Shown: positions 60,770 to 64,000 of the stretch, one piece after another
Numbering within the stretch: position 1 is the first letter of the stretch
How the letters are laid out: each line of letters begins with the position of its first letter
Source: JBHGBM01 sp041946965
Lineage (GTDB): Bacteria; Acidobacteriota; Terriglobia; Bryobacterales; Bryobacteraceae
Reading direction: 5' to 3'
DNA length: 64,000 bases
Assembly: GCA_041946965.1 (NCBI GenBank)
Contig: JBHGBM010000030.1
Coordinates: 1 to 64,000, forward strand
Position numbers and translations under genes: made by a program
The notes under the pieces: generated by a model
Databases searched by the model: none
What the model saw: only the letters and a program-made list of their open reading frames with translations
Told to the model about the DNA's origin: nothing

Positions 60770-60805
60770 CAGGAGCCGTAGTCTATAATCAGAATAAGGC
60801 TCCTG
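60770..60805 (+). promoter_or_regulatory. -10 box flanked by a perfect 8-bp inverted repeat (operator-like)
   Basis: CAGGAGCC (60770-60777) and GGCTCCTG (60798-60805) are an exact inverted repeat with a 20-nt spacer that contains TATAAT (60784-60789). It is upstream of the S41-like gene (ATG at 60813). A dimeric repressor could bind across the -10. No clear -35 is seen. Confidence 0.45.
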
Positions 60806-60812
60806 CCGCCGT

Positions 60813-62015
60813 ATGAACAGCCGGATTAAGTTTCTCGTCGTTATGGGTTCGACCTGCCTGGTGCTGGTGCTTTTGCTCGGCACCGTGCTGGGAAAGAGCG
60901 CCACCCCGGATGGCTCTTACCCGCAGATCGGTGTTTACACCGAGGTGCTTTCGCGCATCAAGAGCGAGTATGTGGAAGAGCCGGACATGAAGTCGGTCAC
61001 CCTGGGGGCTCTGAACGGCCTGCTGGAGTCGATTGATCCTTTCGCCAGCTACCTGAACGCCGACCAATATAAGGATTACCTGAAGAACAAGGACGCGCAG
61101 CGGGCCGGCGTCGGCTTGGTGCTCTCCAAGCGGTTCGGATACGTGGGCGTGGTGGGCGCCGTGCCTGGCTCGCCCGCGGCTAGAGCCGGAATCGGCACGC
61201 AGGACATGATCGAGACGATCAAAGGCATTGCCACCCGCGACATGCCCCTGGCGTACGCCAACCTGCTGCTAGAGGGTGAACCGGGCAGCACGGTGGAGAT
61301 CACGGTCATCCGCACGCGGCGGCCGGAGCCGCAGAAGGTCAAGCTGACGCGCGCCGTGGTGACGCTGCCCCCCGCGACCGCCCGTCTGATGCCGAACGGC
61401 GTCGGCTACCTGCGCCCGGAGACGCTCGAAGCCGCCAAGGTGAAACAAATCGCCGCCGACGTACAGCGGTTGCAGAAGGAAGGCGCGCAGAAACTGATCC
61501 TCGACCTGCGCAACTGCTCGATCGGCGAGCCGGAAACCGGCGTGGCGCTGGCCAACTTGTTCCTTTCGAGCGGCACCATCACCTACCTGCAAGGGCAGCG
61601 GGTGCCGCGCAAGGACTTCACCGCCGACCCCAAGCAGGCCATCAGCGCCGCGCCGCTGGTGGTTATCACCAACCGCGGCACCGCCAGCGCGGCGGAAGTG
61701 GCCGCGGCCGCGCTACTGGAGAACAAGCGCGCGCAGGTGGTGGGCGAGCGCACCTATGGCGACGCCTCGCAGCGCCGGGCCATCACCATGGATGACGGCG
61801 GCGCGATCATTCTGTCGGTGGCGAAGTACTATTCGCCGGGCGGCAAGGCCATCCAGGACACGGGCGTAACTCCGTCCAGCATGGTGAACGAGCCCGAAGC
61901 CCAGGTCGAACTGGATGAAAACGGCGAGCCGCTGCCCGAACCCGAGCAACAGAAGAAGCCCGAAGAGGATCCCCTGCTGAAGAAGGCGATTGAAGTGCTG
62001 GCCGCACCGCGGTAG
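60813..62015 (+). CDS. S41 (C-terminal processing) peptidase-like protein lacking catalytic Lys
   Basis: Protein of 400 residues with a membrane or signal segment (FLVVMGSTCLVLVLLLGTVL), a PDZ domain (about 85-175) and the S41 core. The Ser site is present (NRGTASAAEV, Ser292). The Lys that completes the Ser-Lys dyad, normally in TFGKG, is Asp317 here (ERTYGDASQ), at the expected 25-residue spacing. The substrate-binding LRxNPGG is also changed to LRNCSIGEP. It is probably inactive as a protease or uses another mechanism. A polar Glu/Pro-rich tail ends it. Confidence 0.88.
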   Translation: MNSRIKFLVVMGSTCLVLVLLLGTVLGKSATPDGSYPQIGVYTEVLSRIKSEYVEEPDMKSVTLGALNGLLESIDPFASYLNADQYKDYLKNKDAQRAGVGLVLSKRFGYVGVVGAVPGSPAARAGIGTQDMIETIKGIATRDMPLAYANLLLEGEPGSTVEITVIRTRRPEPQKVKLTRAVVTLPPATARLMPNGVGYLRPETLEAAKVKQIAADVQRLQKEGAQKLILDLRNCSIGEPETGVALANLFLSSGTITYLQGQRVPRKDFTADPKQAISAAPLVVITNRGTASAAEVAAAALLENKRAQVVGERTYGDASQRRAITMDDGGAIILSVAKYYSPGGKAIQDTGVTPSSMVNEPEAQVELDENGEPLPEPEQQKKPEEDPLLKKAIEVLAAPR

Positions 62016-62027
62016 ACTCCGGCCATT

Positions 62028-63503
62028 ATGGCCATCGCGCTTGCGTTCGCCCTGGCAAAGCTCGCTTTCCACCTGTTAACCAATGGACGGTACGGGTACT
62101 TTCGCGATGAACTTTATTACCTGGCCTGCGGGCAGCACCTGGACTGGGGCTACTCCGACTGCCCCCCGCTGATCGGTCTGATCGCCTGGACCGCGCGCGC
62201 GATGTTCGGCGATTCGCTCCCGGCCATCCGTTTGCTGCCCGCGCTAGCCGGCGCGGTGAAGGTGTTTCTCACGGGCATGATCGCCCGCGAGTTCGGCGGC
62301 GGGCGGGTGGCTATCGCGCTGGCGTGCCTGACGGCCACGGCCGCGCCCATTTACCTGGGCATCGACACCCTCCTCACCATGAACGTCTTCGAGCCGGTGT
62401 TCTGGATGGGGGTGGTGTACCTTGTGGCGCGCGCCGTGCGGCACGACCGGCCGCGACTGTGGGTCTGGGTGGGGGTGCTTGCCGGGCTGGGCATGGAGAA
62501 CAAGCACTCGACGGCCTTCTTCCTGTTCGCACTGGCGGCGGGGCTGGCGCTGAGTCAGGAGCGGCGCTGGCTGCGCACGCACTGGCCATGGACCGGCGCC
62601 GCCATCGCGCTGGCCATCGCGCTGCCCAACCTGGTTTGGGAGCAGCAGCGCAACTGGCCCATCATCGAAACACTGACAAACGTCCGCAGGACGGGGAAGA
62701 ACGTGGTGTTGGGGCCGGCGGAGTTCGTCGGGCAGCAGATCCTGATGCTCTCGCCCGCCGCGCTGCTGGTGTGGCTGCCCGGGCTGTGGTTCCTGTTCCG
62801 GCGCCGCCGCATCTTCGCGTGGACGTTCGTGGCTTTCTTTGCGGTGATGATGGCGTTGCACGCGAAGAATTACTACCTTGCGCCGGTCTACCCTATGCTC
62901 CTGGCCGCGGGCGGAGTTTTCTGGGAGCAGACGCGGCTGCGCTGGGTGCAAGCCGCGCTCGCCGCGGCCGTGCTCATCATGGGGGCGATAGGAGCGCCGC
63001 TGGCCGCCCCGGTGCTGCCGGTCCAGCAATATCTCAGGTATGAGGAGGCGCTCGGCCTGCAAATGCCCAAGACGGAAGTGGAGCACCGCGGCAGGCTTCC
63101 GCAAATATTCGGCGACATGTTCGGCTGGCCGGAGATGGTGGAGCGCGTGGCGAAGATTTACCAGGCGCTTCCGCCCGCCGACCGCGCCCGCGCGGCCATT
63201 TACGCCGGCAACTACGGCGAGGCGGGAGCCATCGACTTCTTCGGGCCGCGCTACGGCCTGCCGCGCGCCATCAGCGGCCACCAGAGTTACTGGTTCTGGG
63301 GACCGAGGGGCTACACCGGCGACGTGGTGATCGTGCTGCAAGGCCGGCGCGAACGCCTGGAGCAACGCTTCACCAGTGTTCAACCCGCGGGAGCGACCCA
63401 GCACCCCTACGCCATGGCCGAGGAGAACTACGAGATCTTCGTCTGCCGGGGAATCAAACGCCCGCTAACGGAAATCTGGCCGCAGTTGAAGCACTGGAAC
63501 TGA
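62028..63503 (+). CDS. GT39-type (PMT/ArnT-like) glycosyltransferase
   Basis: Polytopic membrane protein of 491 residues with about nine to ten helices, resembling ArnT-type transferases that use polyprenyl-phosphate sugars. The N-terminal acidic motif NGRYGYFRDELYYLACGQ and the segment GIDTLLTMNVFEPVFWMG fit the family. The C-terminal 150 residues are a soluble domain. The acceptor is unknown, possibly lipid or glycan. It is 12 nt downstream of the S41-like gene. Confidence 0.9.
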   Translation: MAIALAFALAKLAFHLLTNGRYGYFRDELYYLACGQHLDWGYSDCPPLIGLIAWTARAMFGDSLPAIRLLPALAGAVKVFLTGMIAREFGGGRVAIALACLTATAAPIYLGIDTLLTMNVFEPVFWMGVVYLVARAVRHDRPRLWVWVGVLAGLGMENKHSTAFFLFALAAGLALSQERRWLRTHWPWTGAAIALAIALPNLVWEQQRNWPIIETLTNVRRTGKNVVLGPAEFVGQQILMLSPAALLVWLPGLWFLFRRRRIFAWTFVAFFAVMMALHAKNYYLAPVYPMLLAAGGVFWEQTRLRWVQAALAAAVLIMGAIGAPLAAPVLPVQQYLRYEEALGLQMPKTEVEHRGRLPQIFGDMFGWPEMVERVAKIYQALPPADRARAAIYAGNYGEAGAIDFFGPRYGLPRAISGHQSYWFWGPRGYTGDVVIVLQGRRERLEQRFTSVQPAGATQHPYAMAEENYEIFVCRGIKRPLTEIWPQLKHWN

Positions 63504-63532
63504 GTTGCGCCTCTTTGCCCGCATAGAGCCGT

Positions 63533-64000
63533 TCACACCATGAACATGCCGCCGTTAATCTCGATGGTCTGGCCATGGATGAAGCGGGCGGCGTTGGAAC
63601 ACAGAAAGACAATGGTGTCCGCCACCTCTTCGTTCTCGCCCAGTCGGCCTGCCGGGGTGGCCTTCACCACGTTGTCCAGGATCTCCTGAGTCGAGAACTG
63701 CACGTGGAAGTTGTTGTTCACCGTGCCCGGTGAGACCGCGTTCACCCGGATGCCGCTGGGCGCCAGTTCCTTGGCCAGGCCCTTGGTGATGGTCGAAATG
63801 GCCGCCTTGGCCGCGGAGTAGATGGTCGCGCCCAGTCCGCCGCCGGTCCGTGCCGCGATCGAGCTCACGAAAACGATCATGCCGCTGCGGCGCGCAATCA
63901 TGCCGGGCGCCACCGCCTGGGTGATCATCCACGCGCTCTTCACATTCAGGTTCATCACCCGGTCGAACAGATCGCTGGTGAATTCGGACAGGCGCGCCCG
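63533..64000 (-). CDS. SDR-family oxidoreductase (N-terminus beyond window)
   Basis: C-terminal 155 residues of a short-chain dehydrogenase. They show MNLNVKSAWMITQAV, the catalytic Ser-Tyr-Lys arrangement in FVSSIAART and YSAAKAAISTITKGLAKELA, the loop VNAVSPGTVNN, and the C-terminal FIHGQTIEINGGMFMV. The frame stays open to the window edge, so the cofactor motif is outside. It converges on the GT39 gene with 29 nt between stops. Confidence 0.9.
   Translation of the reverse strand, partial: RARLSEFTSDLFDRVMNLNVKSAWMITQAVAPGMIARRSGMIVFVSSIAARTGGGLGATIYSAAKAAISTITKGLAKELAPSGIRVNAVSPGTVNNNFHVQFSTQEILDNVVKATPAGRLGENEEVADTIVFLCSNAARFIHGQTIEINGGMFMV

Noticed and set aside
1..64000. CRISPR arrays, tRNA or rRNA genes, prophage or transposase genes
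   Set aside because: No repeat-spacer periodicity, no gap with a cloverleaf or rRNA motif and no recombinase-like protein was found by eye; a dedicated tRNA scan would be decisive for the small gaps.

Overview
This is a GC-rich, gene-dense bacterial chromosome segment. It looks like an acidobacterium of the Solibacter/Bryobacter type. The evidence is a giant Oar-like TonB receptor with an N-terminal carboxypeptidase-regulatory domain, MacB-type permeases and paralogous HlyD adaptors, Tat-exported Gfo/Idh/MocA and asparaginase-type enzymes, secreted lactonase and GH2/GH88/pectate-lyase enzymes, and a hopanoid locus. The taxonomic call is inference: the window has no rRNA or ribosomal marker. 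I saw no tRNA, CRISPR array, phage or insertion sequence.

Layout. 1-6.0 kb (minus): three consecutive HlyD adaptors, two with long low-complexity insertions, reading into a MacB-like permease cut by the window edge. 6.2-8.9 kb (plus): scpA-scpB-RluB-like pseudouridine synthase-CoA-binding protein. 8.9-17.8 kb: a sodium:solute symporter, secreted SGNH, M49-like and lactonase proteins, a radical SAM enzyme, a Gfo/Idh/MocA protein and a MetX-like hydrolase. 17.8-26.2 kb (minus): a tightly overlapping hopanoid/isoprenoid operon read as ispH, a half-size squalene-cyclase-like gene, hpnH, hpnA, hpnG, two zinc alcohol dehydrogenases (the first truncated), hpnC and hpnD. 26.2-32.5 kb: two thioredoxin-fold proteins, a LysW-like acidic zinc-ribbon protein, DinB, SDR, HU, PIG-L and M20 genes, and a thioredoxin-like gene interrupted by an in-frame TGA that is very probably selenocysteine. 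32.5-45.4 kb: YheT-like hydrolase, two MacB-type permeases, DUF58, an amino-acid permease, the TonB receptor, truA-pyrE and a TolC-like protein. 45.4-57.4 kb: a sigma-54 promoter and long inverted repeat, a CPCC zinc protein, YjbQ, gamma-glutamyltransferase, a TPR protein, asparaginase, 3-hydroxyacyl-CoA dehydrogenase, GH88, a SET-domain protein, GH2 and pectate lyase. 57.4-64 kb: hicAB, a minus-strand group of phosphatase-groES-ompH-membrane protein, a degenerate S41 protease, a GT39 transferase and a partial SDR.

The strongest unusual observation is the gene at 31902-32462. It has a signal peptide and a thioredoxin fold, with TGA where the first redox cysteine belongs (U-P-H-C). A perfect 7-bp hairpin with a GUC loop starts 17 nt after the TGA, which is the form and place of a bacterial SECIS element; a conventional gene caller would lose the first third of the protein. 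Next come the half-size squalene-cyclase-like protein without a DXDD motif inside the hopanoid operon, the sigma-54 promoter with a 23-nt inverted repeat at 45525-45686, the LysW-like carrier without its terminal Glu, and the S41 protease without its catalytic lysine.
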